Positions 44,318-53,443 of a DNA stretch of 58,100 bases are shown here, piece by piece. The translations under genes were made by a program, and so were the position numbers. Every line of letters starts with the position of its first letter. Position 1 is the first letter of the stretch. Below the pieces are notes generated by a model. That model was not told the DNA's origin, did not search any database, and worked only from the letters and a program-made list of their open reading frames with translations. The stretch is from Azospirillum sp. (lineage in GTDB: Bacteria; Pseudomonadota; Alphaproteobacteria; Azospirillales; Azospirillaceae), in contig JAIXTS010000312.1 in NCBI GenBank assembly GCA_027483805.1, forward strand, positions 1 to 58,100, written 5' to 3'.

Positions 44318-45871
44318 ATGTCGACCCCCACCACCCACCTTCCCGCCCCGGATCCGCTGGCCTTTCAGGCAGCCGCACAGCCCGAAAAGACCGCGATTAT
44401 TGATCTGATCGGCGGGCGCCGTGTGACCTATGCCGACCTGGATCAGTCGGTCAACCGCTGCTGCGCCTGGCTGTCGTCCGAACTGGGCGATGTCGATGGG
44501 CGGCGGATTGCCGTGCTTGCCCGCAACGATATGGCCATACCGATCCTGCACCTGGCGGCAGCGCGGCTGGGCGCGATCTTCGTGCCGCTGAACTGGCGCC
44601 TGACCGTCCCGGAACTGGCCTTTCAGGTGGCGGATGCCGACCCCGCCCTGCTGCTGGTCGATGCCGAATTCATGGAGACGGCCGAGCGGTCGGTCGCCGG
44701 ACGGGATGGCACCCGGGTCCTGGACATGGAAGAGGCCTTCGAGGCCTGGGAGGACATGGCCCCGGTGCGGCCGACCGTTGTGCTGACGGCCGACCGTGCA
44801 TCCACGCTTTTGTACACGTCCGGCACGTCGGGGCGGCCCAAGGGTGCGCTGCTGACCGAAAGCAACCTGTTCGTCACCAATGTCAATTTCAGCCTGATGA
44901 ACCACGTGAACGTGAACAGTGTCGTGCTGTGCGACATGCCGCTGTTCCATGTGGTGGGTCTGGTCACCATGGTGCGCACCCCCCTGGTGCAGGGCGCCAC
45001 CCTGGTCCTGTCGCGCGGATTCGACCCTGCGGTGACGCTGGCCCGCCTGTCGGACCCGGATCTGGGTGTCACCCATTATATGTGCGTGCCGCAGATGGCG
45101 CAGACCCTGCGTCAGCATCCCGACTATGATGCGGCCCGCCTGCGCCGGCTTGTGGCCCTGTGTACAGGTGGTGCGCCCATGCCCGCCGCCCTGATCCAGC
45201 GGTTCAGCGATGATGGCATCACCATCGCCGACGGCTATGGGATGAGCGAGGCGGGAACAGTGCTGGGCATGCCGATTGCCAGCCGCGGCCGCATTGTGGT
45301 CAAGGCCGGGTCGGCCGGTATCCCAGGCCCCACCCTGCGCCTGCGCCTAGTCGATGATGACGGCCATGATGTGCCGGATGGGGCCGTCGGTGAAATCTGG
45401 ATCAACGGGCCCAACCTGTCGCCCGGCTACTGGAACCGGCCGGAACTGCCGACCCTGGCGCAGCAGGGCGGCTGGCTGCGGACGGGCGACGCGGCGCGGC
45501 GCGATGCGGACGGGTTCTATTATCTGGTCGACCGCAAGAAGGACATGTTCATCTCCGGCGGCGAGAATGTCTATCCGGCCGAGATCGAAGCCGCCGTGCT
45601 GGAGTTGGAGAGCGTGGCGGAAGCGGCCGTGATCGGCGTGCCCGACGCGCGCTGGGGCGAGGTGGGCTGGGCCTATATCGTGCCGCGCGCCGGCCATGCC
45701 GTCACCGCCGAACAGGTCATGGCCCACCTGGATGGACGCTGTGCCCGATATAAGCGGCCGCAGCGTGTGATCATCACCACCACCCTGCCGCGTACCGGGT
45801 CCGGCAAGGTACAGAAGCATCTGCTGCGTGAACAGGCGGCGGATGATATGAATCCCTCGAATTCCGCGTGA
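44318..45871 (+). CDS. fcs: Acyl-CoA synthetase, probable feruloyl/coumaroyl-CoA synthetase
   Basis: A 517-residue ANL-superfamily ligase. The P-loop is LLYTSGTSGRPKGA, A5 is YGMSEAG, A7 covers WLRTGDAARRD, A8 is DRKKDMFISGGENVYPAEIE, and A10 contains PRTGSGKVQK with the catalytic Lys. It activates hydroxycinnamic acids with ATP and CoA, making the substrate of the neighbouring hydratase-lyase. Substrate specificity is assigned by context. Confidence 0.87.
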   Translation: MSTPTTHLPAPDPLAFQAAAQPEKTAIIDLIGGRRVTYADLDQSVNRCCAWLSSELGDVDGRRIAVLARNDMAIPILHLAAARLGAIFVPLNWRLTVPELAFQVADADPALLLVDAEFMETAERSVAGRDGTRVLDMEEAFEAWEDMAPVRPTVVLTADRASTLLYTSGTSGRPKGALLTESNLFVTNVNFSLMNHVNVNSVVLCDMPLFHVVGLVTMVRTPLVQGATLVLSRGFDPAVTLARLSDPDLGVTHYMCVPQMAQTLRQHPDYDAARLRRLVALCTGGAPMPAALIQRFSDDGITIADGYGMSEAGTVLGMPIASRGRIVVKAGSAGIPGPTLRLRLVDDDGHDVPDGAVGEIWINGPNLSPGYWNRPELPTLAQQGGWLRTGDAARRDADGFYYLVDRKKDMFISGGENVYPAEIEAAVLELESVAEAAVIGVPDARWGEVGWAYIVPRAGHAVTAEQVMAHLDGRCARYKRPQRVIITTTLPRTGSGKVQKHLLREQAADDMNPSNSA

Positions 45872-45919
45872 CATGACGGTAGGTTGCGGCGGCAAACGGG
45901 TGATGGTGGAGTGAGCGGA

Positions 45920-46387
45920 ATGGATGATCGCAGCGGCATCGATCTTTCGACCCTGCAGGGATCTGTCGGATACAGGTTGCGGCGGGCGCAGATTGCGGCT
46001 TTCACCCTGTTCACACAGTTCATGGCGGAATTCGACATCCGCCCCACCCAGTTCGCCATCCTGACCGTGATCCGCGACAATCCCGGCCTCAGCCAGTCGC
46101 AGATCAGCGACGCGCTGGGCCTGAAACGCGCCAATCTGGTACCGTTGCTGGATGGGCTGGAAGGGCGCGGGCTGCTGGTCCGCTCCCCCTCCCCGGCCGA
46201 TCGCCGTTCCTACTGCCTGCACCTGACCGACCATGGCCAGGAACGGATGAAGGACATCCAGGCCCGGCACGATGCCTATGAACAGGAATTGACGGCCACC
46301 TTGGGCCCGGCGGGGCGCGGCGCGCTGCTGGCCCTCCTGGACGGCTTCCAGTTTACCGGCGGCGGTGACGGTGACGGCGAGGGCTGA
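45920..46387 (+). CDS. MarR-family regulator of hydroxycinnamate catabolism (HcaR/FerR-like)
   Basis: A 155-residue winged-helix protein. SQSQISDALGLKRANLVPLLDGLEGRGL is the recognition region (shown in parts: SQISDALGLKR, then LVPLLDGLEGRGLL), and SPADRRSYCLHLT is the wing. ATG 45920 has GGAG upstream; an earlier in-frame TTG at 45884 is less likely. In related clusters such proteins repress until a hydroxycinnamoyl-CoA binds. It follows fcs by 48 nt. The palindrome at 41738 is a candidate target. Confidence 0.83.
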   Translation: MDDRSGIDLSTLQGSVGYRLRRAQIAAFTLFTQFMAEFDIRPTQFAILTVIRDNPGLSQSQISDALGLKRANLVPLLDGLEGRGLLVRSPSPADRRSYCLHLTDHGQERMKDIQARHDAYEQELTATLGPAGRGALLALLDGFQFTGGGDGDGEG

Positions 46388-46450
46388 GGTCACCTGACAC
46401 CACTGATTTCTGACCGGGGCGGGCCACCGCCCCATCGACTCGTACCTGAA

Positions 46451-46468
46451 AAAGCTGTATACAGCTTT
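46451..46468. promoter_or_regulatory. VanR (GntR-type) operator upstream of vanA
   Basis: AAAGCTGTATACAGCTTT is a perfect 18-bp palindrome with the TGTATACA core typical of FCD-class GntR operators. It lies 36 nt before the vanA start, and a GntR/FCD gene is inside the same operon. Confidence 0.75.
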
Positions 46469-46504
46469 GAAGATCAAGATACAGGAATAGGGGGAGAAGA
46501 AGAG

Positions 46505-47548
46505 ATGACCCAGAGCTTTCCACTGAACGCCTGGTATGTCGCCGCCTATGATGTCGAGGTGGGGCGCAAGCTGCTGCCGCGCACGATCTGCGGCAAACAG
46601 GTCGTTCTATACCGAAAACTGGACGGTTCGCCGGTGGCGCTGGCCGATGCCTGCTGGCACCGGCTGCTGCCCCTGTCACTGGGGCGGCTGGAGGCGGACC
46701 GGGTGGTCTGCGGCTATCATGGGCTGACCTATGATGATACCGGGCGGTGTGTATACATGCCGTCCCAACATACCATCAACCCGTCGGCCTGCGTGAAAAG
46801 CTACCCGCTGGTGGAACGCCACCGCTTCCTGTGGATCTGGCCCGGTGACCCGGCGCTGGCCGACCCGGCGCTGATCCCCGATATCCATTGGAACAATGAT
46901 CCGACCTGGGCCGCCGATGGCAAGGTCATCCATGCCAGGTGCGATTACCGGCTGGTGGTCGACAATCTGATGGACCTGACGCACGAGACCTTTGTGCATG
47001 GCGGTTCCATCGGCAATCAGGCCGTGGCGGAGGCGCCGTTCACAGCCACCCATTCCGACACCACCGCCACCATCACCCGCTGGATGGTGGATATTGAGGC
47101 CCCGCCCTTCTGGGCCGACAATCTGGGCCGCAAGGATCATGTCGACCGCTGGCAGATCATCAATTTCACCGCACCATCGACCATCATCATCGAGGTCGGC
47201 GTGGCGCCGACCGGGACCGGCGCACCCGAAGGCGACCGGTCCAAGGGCGTGGATGGCCGCGTCATCAACTGCCTGACCCCGGAGACGGAGACGACCTGCC
47301 ACTATTTCTGGGCCTTTGCGCGCAATTTCGACATCCACAACCAGGCCCGCACCCACAAGATCCGCGAAGGCGTGTCGGGCATCTTCCGCGAGGATGAACA
47401 GATTCTGGAGGCGCAGCAGAAGGCCATCGACGCCAATCCCGGCCACATTTTCTACAACCTGAATATCGATGCCGGGTCGATGTGGTCCCGGCGCCTGATC
47501 GACCGGATGATCGCGCGGGAAACCCGGCCGGCCCTGGCCGCTGAATAG
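46505..47548 (+). CDS. vanA: Vanillate O-demethylase oxygenase subunit
   Basis: A 347-residue Rieske non-haem iron oxygenase that demethylates vanillate to protocatechuate. The Rieske ligands are Cys50/His52 (CWH) and Cys69/His72 (CGYH). The mononuclear iron site is in NLMDLTHETFVHGG. Protocatechuate feeds the pca operon of this window. It is the first gene of vanA-vanR-vanB. Confidence 0.95.
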   Translation: MTQSFPLNAWYVAAYDVEVGRKLLPRTICGKQVVLYRKLDGSPVALADACWHRLLPLSLGRLEADRVVCGYHGLTYDDTGRCVYMPSQHTINPSACVKSYPLVERHRFLWIWPGDPALADPALIPDIHWNNDPTWAADGKVIHARCDYRLVVDNLMDLTHETFVHGGSIGNQAVAEAPFTATHSDTTATITRWMVDIEAPPFWADNLGRKDHVDRWQIINFTAPSTIIIEVGVAPTGTGAPEGDRSKGVDGRVINCLTPETETTCHYFWAFARNFDIHNQARTHKIREGVSGIFREDEQILEAQQKAIDANPGHIFYNLNIDAGSMWSRRLIDRMIARETRPALAAE

Positions 47549-47560
47549 GGAGCGGCCCTG

Positions 47561-48292
47561 ATGAGCTATAACAAGGACGCGGCACAGACGGTGCGGGCCC
47601 TGGCCGGCATCCGCGACCTGATCCTGCGCGGGGATGTGGAGCCGGGGGAGCGCCTGTCGGAACCGGGGCTGGCCGAGAGGCTGGGCATTTCCCGCACGCC
47701 CATCCGGGCCGCCCTGGCACGGCTGGAACAGGAGGGGCTGCTGGAACGGGTGCCGGCGGGCGGGCACATGCCCCGCCGCTTCACGCTGGAAGAAGCCATC
47801 GACGCCATCGAGCTGCGGGGCGTGCTGGAGGGTACGGCGGCGCGGCTGGCGGCGGAACGCGGGGTCGAACCGCGTCGGATGATCACCATCAACCGGGTGC
47901 TGGACGCCATCGACGCCGTCATCGCGCCGGACCCGGCCAACCCGCCGCTGGACCGGTACACGGCCCTGAACGCGGAGTTCCATGCGCTGCTGTCCGGCCT
48001 GTCGGGCAGCGAGACGATCGAGCGCGAGATCGACCGCATCACCCGCCTGCCCTTTGCTTCGCCCAGTGCCTTTCTGGACAAGCCGGGATCGGCCGTGGTG
48101 CCGCATTCCCTGATCCTGGCCCAGGCCCAGCACCGCACCCTGGTGGAAGCGATCAGCCTGCGCGAAGGGGCGCGGGCCGAGGCCGTGGCGCGGGAACATG
48201 CACGGCTGGCGCGGCGCAACCTGGAACAGGTGATGGAGGGCGGCCATGCCGCGCTGCGCCGTTTCCCGGCGCTGGCTCTGGTCGCCGGCTGA
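47561..48292 (+). CDS. vanR: GntR/FCD-family regulator of vanillate catabolism
   Basis: A 243-residue regulator. The winged HTH (LSEPGLAERLGISRTPIRAAL) covers about 35-60, and an FCD ligand domain covers about 85-225 (AIELRGVLEGTAARLAAE, NAEFHALL, REHARLARRNLE). It begins 12 nt after vanA and ends 26 nt before vanB, which makes it part of the transcript it presumably represses through the palindrome at 46451. Confidence 0.88.
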   Translation: MSYNKDAAQTVRALAGIRDLILRGDVEPGERLSEPGLAERLGISRTPIRAALARLEQEGLLERVPAGGHMPRRFTLEEAIDAIELRGVLEGTAARLAAERGVEPRRMITINRVLDAIDAVIAPDPANPPLDRYTALNAEFHALLSGLSGSETIEREIDRITRLPFASPSAFLDKPGSAVVPHSLILAQAQHRTLVEAISLREGARAEAVAREHARLARRNLEQVMEGGHAALRRFPALALVAG

Positions 48293-48318
48293 ACAGTGCC
48301 CATGGGAGGATATGAAGA

Positions 48319-49296
48319 ATGAAAAATGACGCCGTCTGGCTGGACGCCACCGTCACCGCCGCCGAGGATATTGCCGAAAGTGTGCGCCGCATCGAATTCG
48401 CCGCGTCGACGGCCATGCCGGTCTTCGACCCCGGATCCCATATCGCCATCCGCGCCGCCATCCCCGGCGGCCATGCCATCCGCACCTATTCCTGCCTGCC
48501 CGACGCCGGCCCCGGCCGTGTGGCCGTGGGCGTGAAGCTGCATCCCAACAGCCGGGGCGGGTCCCGCTTCATGTTCGGCCTGACGGTCGGGGACAGGGTG
48601 CGGATCACGACGCCGCAGAATCGGTTCGACCTGTCCTGGCGCGCGCCGGATTATCTGCTGCTGGCCGGTGGCATCGGTGTCACCCCCCTTTATGGCATGG
48701 CCCAGGCCCTGGCGGCGCGCGGTGCCGATCTGCGCCTTGAATATGGCGGGCAAAGCCTGGGGACCATGCCGTTCCTGGGCCCGCTGCGGGCACTGCTGGG
48801 CGACAGGCTGACCGTGCACGCGCAGGACCAGGGTGCGATGATCGATCTGGACGCCGCCATCGCCCCGCTGTCGCCGACAGGCGAGCTGTATATCTGCGGC
48901 CCGCTGCCCATGCTGGAAGCCGCCAAGCGCGCCTGGGCCCGGGCCGGCCGCGCCAGCAGCCGCTTGCGGTATGAGGTGTTCGGCGATACCGGCCGTTTCA
49001 CCGAGGTGCCGTTCACGGTGCGGGTCGCCGGCTATGACCGGGAGGTGACGGTACCGTCGGACCGGTCGCTGCTGGATGCGCTGGACGATGCCGGCATTCC
49101 CATGATCCATGATTGCCGGCGCGGCGAATGCGGCCTGTGCGTGGTGGACGTCCTGGGTCATGCGGGTGAGATCGACCATCGCGATGTGTTCCTGTCGGAC
49201 GCGGAAAAGCGGGAGGGCACCAAACTCTGTGCCTGTGTGTCGCGCATCGCGGGCGGCACGGCCGTGATCGATACCGGATACCGGCCACAGCGGTGA
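48319..49296 (+). CDS. vanB: Vanillate O-demethylase reductase subunit
   Basis: A 325-residue class IA oxygenase reductase. The FMN domain has RTYSCLPD, the NAD domain has LLAGGIGVTPLYGM and YICGPLPML, and the C-terminal plant-type 2Fe-2S domain has Cys266, Cys271, Cys274 and Cys304. It passes electrons from NADH to VanA. GGGAGGA precedes the ATG. Confidence 0.95.
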   Translation: MKNDAVWLDATVTAAEDIAESVRRIEFAASTAMPVFDPGSHIAIRAAIPGGHAIRTYSCLPDAGPGRVAVGVKLHPNSRGGSRFMFGLTVGDRVRITTPQNRFDLSWRAPDYLLLAGGIGVTPLYGMAQALAARGADLRLEYGGQSLGTMPFLGPLRALLGDRLTVHAQDQGAMIDLDAAIAPLSPTGELYICGPLPMLEAAKRAWARAGRASSRLRYEVFGDTGRFTEVPFTVRVAGYDREVTVPSDRSLLDALDDAGIPMIHDCRRGECGLCVVDVLGHAGEIDHRDVFLSDAEKREGTKLCACVSRIAGGTAVIDTGYRPQR

Positions 49297-49305
49297 ACCA
49301 GCGCC

Positions 49306-49333
49306 CGCCCTGACCATCCGGTGGGACAGGGCG
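49306..49333. other. Hairpin after vanB
   Basis: CGCCCTG / CAGGGCG (49306-49312, 49327-49333) with an inner CCA / TGG forms a stem 9 nt after the vanB stop. It has no T tract. Its presence argues against a cydD start as early as the in-frame GTG at 49321. Confidence 0.45.
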
Positions 49334-49401
49334 ACGCAAGGAACCGGGTCCAAGCGCTTTGCGCTACCGTCCGGGCCCTGGTCTGGGTATTTTCCGCGAC
49401 C

Positions 49402-50973
49402 ATGTCGAGAAAAGCCCGCCCCCCCGTTCCGCCCCGCCTGCGTCTGGCCGCCCTGGTCCAGGCGCTGGCGGCGTTGATCTGGGTGCCGCAGGCCTGGCTG
49501 CTGGCCGGGGCGGTCTTCTGCCTGGCCGGTTCTGATCCGCAGCCGGCCCAGGCCATGCAACTGGCCATGGTCTTTGCCGGGCTGGGCCTGCTTCGCTCCG
49601 CGCTGGATGCAGGCGGCGGGCGGCTGGCGTTTCGGGCCGCGCGGGGGGAATTGTCGCGCCTGCGTGCCGAGGCCGTGGCGGCGCTGGGGGCGCGGTCGCC
49701 GCTGGACCCGACCTTGCCGCCCTCGGGTGAGGTGGCGGCCCTGCTGGCCGAACAGGCCGAAGCCGTGGTGCCCTATCTTCAGCGCTATGTACCCGTGCGC
49801 TGGCGCCTGATGCTGGTGCCGGCCGTGATTCTGCCGGTTGTGGCCTGGCATTCCTGGGTGGCGGCCCTGATCCTGATGGTCGCTGCGCCCCTGATTCCGC
49901 TGTTCATGGCGCTGATCGGCATCCGGGCCAAAAAGGCCAGCGAGGATCAGCTGGCGGCGGTGGGCAGCATGAATGGTTTGCTGATGGACCGGCTGCGCGG
50001 CCTGTCCACCATCCGTGCCCTGAAGGCAGAGGAACGGGTTGCCGACCGTATCGGCACCCTGGCCGCCGATGTGAAAAGGCGGACCATGGCGGTGCTGCGC
50101 ATCGCCTTTCTGTCATCGGCGGTACTGGAGCTGTTTTCGGCGCTCGGCGTGGCGCTGGTGGCCATCTATGTGGGCTTCACCCTGCTGGGTCAGATCGATT
50201 TCGGCACCTGGGGCCAGCAGCTGGGCCTGGCCGACGGGCTGTTCATCCTGCTGCTGGCGCCGGCCTTTTTTGAACCGCTGCGCGAACTGTCGGCCGTCTG
50301 GCATGACCGGGCCACGGGGGAGGCGGCGCTGCGGGCCCTGTCCGGGTTGAGCGGCGGCGCGGTGGCGGCACAAAGAACGCTGGACCCGCCGGCGGATGGA
50401 TCTGTGCTGCGCCTGGACGGGGTGGGGTTTGCCTATCCGGGGGCAGCGCCGGTCGTCACAGGCATCGACCTGGTTCTGAAGCAGGGGGAAAAGGTGGCCC
50501 TGTTCGGCCCCAGCGGCGGCGGAAAATCAACCCTGCTGGCCCTGGCGGCGGGGCTGCTGCATCCCGACCGGGGAACTGTGGCGCGCGCCGGTACGGTTGG
50601 CTGGATCGGCCACCTTCCTTTCATGATGAATGCCTCGCTGTCCGCCAATGTCACCCTGGGCCGGCCGGGATTGGCGGCCGCGCCGCTGCTGGAGCGCCTG
50701 TTGCCGGGGCATGATCCGGCGCGACGGGTGGGCGAAGGCGGGGTGGGCCTGTCGGGCGGAGAGACATTGCGTCTGGCGCTGGCCCGCGCCATCGCCGATC
50801 CGGGTGCCACCCTGATCCTGGCCGATGAACCGACGGCGCATCTGGATGCCGGCACCGCCGCCGATGTGATTGAGGCGCTGCTGGACGCCGCCCAGGGCCG
50901 CGCCCTGCTGGTCGCCACCCACGACCCCAGGCTGGCCGCCCGCATGGACCGCGTGGTGGGGGTCGGGGCATGA
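49402..50973 (+). CDS. cydD: Heterodimeric ABC transporter subunit CydD
   Basis: A 523-residue exporter half (TM domain about 15-310, nucleotide-binding domain about 335-520). Walker A is GPSGGGKST near 369, the signature is LSGGE near 450 and Walker B is LILADEPTAHLD near 472. With CydC it exports thiols or moves haem for cytochrome bd assembly. ATG 49402 places TM1 correctly; its ribosome site is weak. ATGA-coupled to cydC. Confidence 0.9.
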   Translation: MSRKARPPVPPRLRLAALVQALAALIWVPQAWLLAGAVFCLAGSDPQPAQAMQLAMVFAGLGLLRSALDAGGGRLAFRAARGELSRLRAEAVAALGARSPLDPTLPPSGEVAALLAEQAEAVVPYLQRYVPVRWRLMLVPAVILPVVAWHSWVAALILMVAAPLIPLFMALIGIRAKKASEDQLAAVGSMNGLLMDRLRGLSTIRALKAEERVADRIGTLAADVKRRTMAVLRIAFLSSAVLELFSALGVALVAIYVGFTLLGQIDFGTWGQQLGLADGLFILLLAPAFFEPLRELSAVWHDRATGEAALRALSGLSGGAVAAQRTLDPPADGSVLRLDGVGFAYPGAAPVVTGIDLVLKQGEKVALFGPSGGGKSTLLALAAGLLHPDRGTVARAGTVGWIGHLPFMMNASLSANVTLGRPGLAAAPLLERLLPGHDPARRVGEGGVGLSGGETLRLALARAIADPGATLILADEPTAHLDAGTAADVIEALLDAAQGRALLVATHDPRLAARMDRVVGVGA

Positions 50974-52646
50974 GCGGACATCTGCTGGCGCTGTTCGGCC
51001 TGTTTCGGCAGGCGGCCGGGTGGAAGCTGGGGCTGGGCCTGCTGATGGCGGGCATCACGGCGCTGGCGGGGGTAGCCTTGCTGGGCCTGTCGGGCTGGTT
51101 CATCACCGCCACGGGCCTTGCGGGCCTGTCGGCGGGGGCCGTACTGGTCTTCGACACGTTCCGGTCCGACGCCGGGGTGCGGGGTCTGGCCATTCTGCGC
51201 CCCGGCGCCCGCTATGCTGAACGGCTGGTCACGCATGACGCCACCCTGGCGGTCATTGCGGGCCTGCGCGTGCGCCTGTTCCGGGCGCTGGCGCGGCCGG
51301 GTCTGGGCCGGACCCTGGTGCAGCGGCCGGGCCGGCTTCTGTTCCGCATCACGGGCGATCTGGATAATCTGGACACGCTGTATCTGCGGCTGCTGGTGCC
51401 GGTATCGGCCTTGATCCTGCTGTCGCTGGCCGGCATGGGGGCGCTGGCCCTGCTGGCCGGGTGGGCCGGGCTGCTGCCGGGCCTGTTCCTGCTGCTGACA
51501 GGCCTTGTCATGCTGTTCCTGGGGGGGCGTGGCGGGCTGGCGGCGGGCGCCAGGCGGGCGGCGTCGCTGGAGGCGCTGCGCCTGCGGCTGCTGGACCTTG
51601 TCGCCGGACGGGTGGATTGGCGGCTGGCGGGGCGGCAGGCACAGATGTCCCACCTGGCCCTGTCGGCGGAAGTACGGCTGACGCAGGCCGATGACCAACT
51701 GAACCGGCTGGACAGCCGCCTGACCCTGGGCCAGGGCCTGGCAGGCACGGCGCTGCTGTCGGGTGGGGTCATGCTATGTGCCGCACTGGTCGAACGCGAC
51801 CTGTTGGACGGGCCGGCGGTCGCGTTGTTCATGCTGATCCTGCTGGGTCTGCTGGAGCCACTGGCCGGGCTGCGGCGCGGGGCGGTGGAACTGGGCCGCA
51901 GCCTGCGCGCCGTGCGCCGGGTGGGGGACACGCTGTCCGCGCCCGTCACGCATGACCGGGCCGACGCGGCGACGCGGGATGTTGTGCTGTCCCAGATCCG
52001 GTTCCGGCATGAGGATGCGCCGGCCGCGCTGTTCGACGGATTGACCCTGTCGATCGCGGCGGGGCAGCATGTGGCGGTGATCGGCGACAGCGGGGCCGGC
52101 AAATCCAGCCTGATCGCCCTGCTGACCGGTGAAATGCAGCCATCGGCGGGCACCATGACCCTGCCCGCCTGGGCCCTGCTGGGCCAGCAGGCGGCCCTGT
52201 TCCAGGACAATGTGCGGGCCAATCTGCTGCTGGCGGACCCCACCGCCGGCGACAGCCAGTTGTGGGCAGCGCTGGAGCAGGCCGGGCTGGCGGCTGTCGT
52301 GCGGGAGATGCCGGACGGGCTGGACAGCCCCCTGGGCGAAGGCGGGACCGGCCTGTCATCGGGGCAGCGGCGCCGCTTGGCGCTGGCACGGTTTTTATTG
52401 CAGGACAAACCCTTATGGCTGCTGGATGAGGTGACGGACGGCATCGACCTGTCTGTCGCAACCCTGATTTTGACAAAAATCAAAGCGTCGGGCGCCGGAC
52501 GAACCATCCTGCTGATCACGCATCTGCGCCGTGAGGCGGACCTGGCCGACCGGATCATCCGCTTGTCCCGGGGCCGGGTGGTCCTGGATGTGACACGCGG
52601 CGACCCGGTGTTCGAAGAGACCCTTTCCACCCTGCGTGCCGACTGA
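50970..52646 (+). CDS. cydC: Heterodimeric ABC transporter subunit CydC
   Basis: A 558-residue partner of CydD. TM1 has the CydC hallmark LLGLSGWFITATGLAGL. The nucleotide-binding domain has Walker A GDSGAGKSS near 372, a variant signature LSSGQRRRLALARFLL near 462, and Walker B LWLLDEVTDGID, where the usual DEPT is DEVT as often in CydC. cydAB is not in the window. The 3-prime end is convergent with kynB. Confidence 0.93.
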   Translation: MSGHLLALFGLFRQAAGWKLGLGLLMAGITALAGVALLGLSGWFITATGLAGLSAGAVLVFDTFRSDAGVRGLAILRPGARYAERLVTHDATLAVIAGLRVRLFRALARPGLGRTLVQRPGRLLFRITGDLDNLDTLYLRLLVPVSALILLSLAGMGALALLAGWAGLLPGLFLLLTGLVMLFLGGRGGLAAGARRAASLEALRLRLLDLVAGRVDWRLAGRQAQMSHLALSAEVRLTQADDQLNRLDSRLTLGQGLAGTALLSGGVMLCAALVERDLLDGPAVALFMLILLGLLEPLAGLRRGAVELGRSLRAVRRVGDTLSAPVTHDRADAATRDVVLSQIRFRHEDAPAALFDGLTLSIAAGQHVAVIGDSGAGKSSLIALLTGEMQPSAGTMTLPAWALLGQQAALFQDNVRANLLLADPTAGDSQLWAALEQAGLAAVVREMPDGLDSPLGEGGTGLSSGQRRRLALARFLLQDKPLWLLDEVTDGIDLSVATLILTKIKASGAGRTILLITHLRREADLADRIIRLSRGRVVLDVTRGDPVFEETLSTLRAD

Positions 52647-52650
52647 TCCC

Positions 52651-52687
52651 CATCGGCCTTGACACTGGCCGATGGTCACTGTCAAGG
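52651..52687 (+). other. Two mutually exclusive hairpins after cydC
   Basis: CATCGGCC / GGCCGATG (52651-52658, 52667-52674) competes with CCTTGACA / TGTCAAGG (52657-52664, 52680-52687). They start just after the cydC stop, in the 167-nt convergent gap to kynB. A termination or 3-prime-end role is likely; no T tract is evident. The remaining gap (52688-52813) shows nothing recognisable. Confidence 0.4.
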
Positions 52688-52813
52688 CGGCCCTTATATC
52701 AGGGGCTTGAAATCCTGACCGTTGGTCACTCTTTCCTGCCCTTCAATCACCGGCGCCTGCATCCGCGTTCGTGAAGAAGGGCGGGTCCGACCTGATGGCG
52801 CCCGCTGATCTGC

Positions 52814-53443
52814 CTATGTCATCTCCCGCAGGATGGCACGCACGGGGGAGGCGTCGGCATGGGCCAGACGCAGCGGCAGGGCAATCAGCTCAAACACCCC
52901 TTCCGGTACAGCCTGCAGCACCAGGCCTTCCAGAATGGCCATGCCATGCCGTCGTACAGCCTGATGCGCATCCATGGTCTTGGAGGTCTGGGGGTCCAGC
53001 GAGGGGGCGTCCACCCCGATCAGCCGCACCCCCTGCCCCGCCAGCCAGTCGATGGCATCGGCGGCCATGGCTGTGAAGCCGCTGTCCCAGGCATCAAGCG
53101 GGAAGCGATCATAGGTGCGCAGCAGCAGGCGCCGCGTGCCCGCCGGTACCCGACCCGCCAGATGCGCCCCCTCCACCCGCGCCAGCCCCGGCGGCAGATG
53201 CAGGACCAGGGCAGGCCCCAGATAGGTCTCCAGGTCCACCGACCCGATAGGCAGGCCATCGACAGCATAATGCAGCGGCGCATCGGCATGGGTGCCGGTA
53301 TGGGTGGACAGGGTCAGGCGGCTGACATTCACCGGGCAGGAGGGATCGATGGCCCAGACCCGTTCCTCCGCATAGTCCGTATCGCCGGGCCAGACCGGGA
53401 TGCCGGGGCGGATCGGCTGGGTGATGTCATAAATCCGGCTCAC
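52814..53443 (-). CDS. kynB: Arylformamidase (kynurenine formamidase)
   Basis: A 209-residue cyclase-family metal-dependent hydrolase. The motif [11 protein letters not shown] gives metal ligands His48, His52 and Asp54, and [16 protein letters not shown] opens the family fold. It converts N-formylkynurenine to kynurenine. ATGA-coupled to kynA; last gene of kynU-kynA-kynB. Confidence 0.95.
   Translation of the reverse strand: MSRIYDITQPIRPGIPVWPGDTDYAEERVWAIDPSCPVNVSRLTLSTHTGTHADAPLHYAVDGLPIGSVDLETYLGPALVLHLPPGLARVEGAHLAGRVPAGTRRLLLRTYDRFPLDAWDSGFTAMAADAIDWLAGQGVRLIGVDAPSLDPQTSKTMDAHQAVRRHGMAILEGLVLQAVPEGVFELIALPLRLAHADASPVRAILREMT

Noticed and set aside
49321-49401. GTG start giving a longer CydD
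   Set aside because: The extension overlaps a hairpin and adds residues not needed for TM1; it remains possible because the chosen ATG has a weak ribosome site.
47566-49851. 761-codon open frame antisense to vanR-vanB-cydD
   Set aside because: It crosses three recognisable genes and their gaps, and the product is low-complexity.
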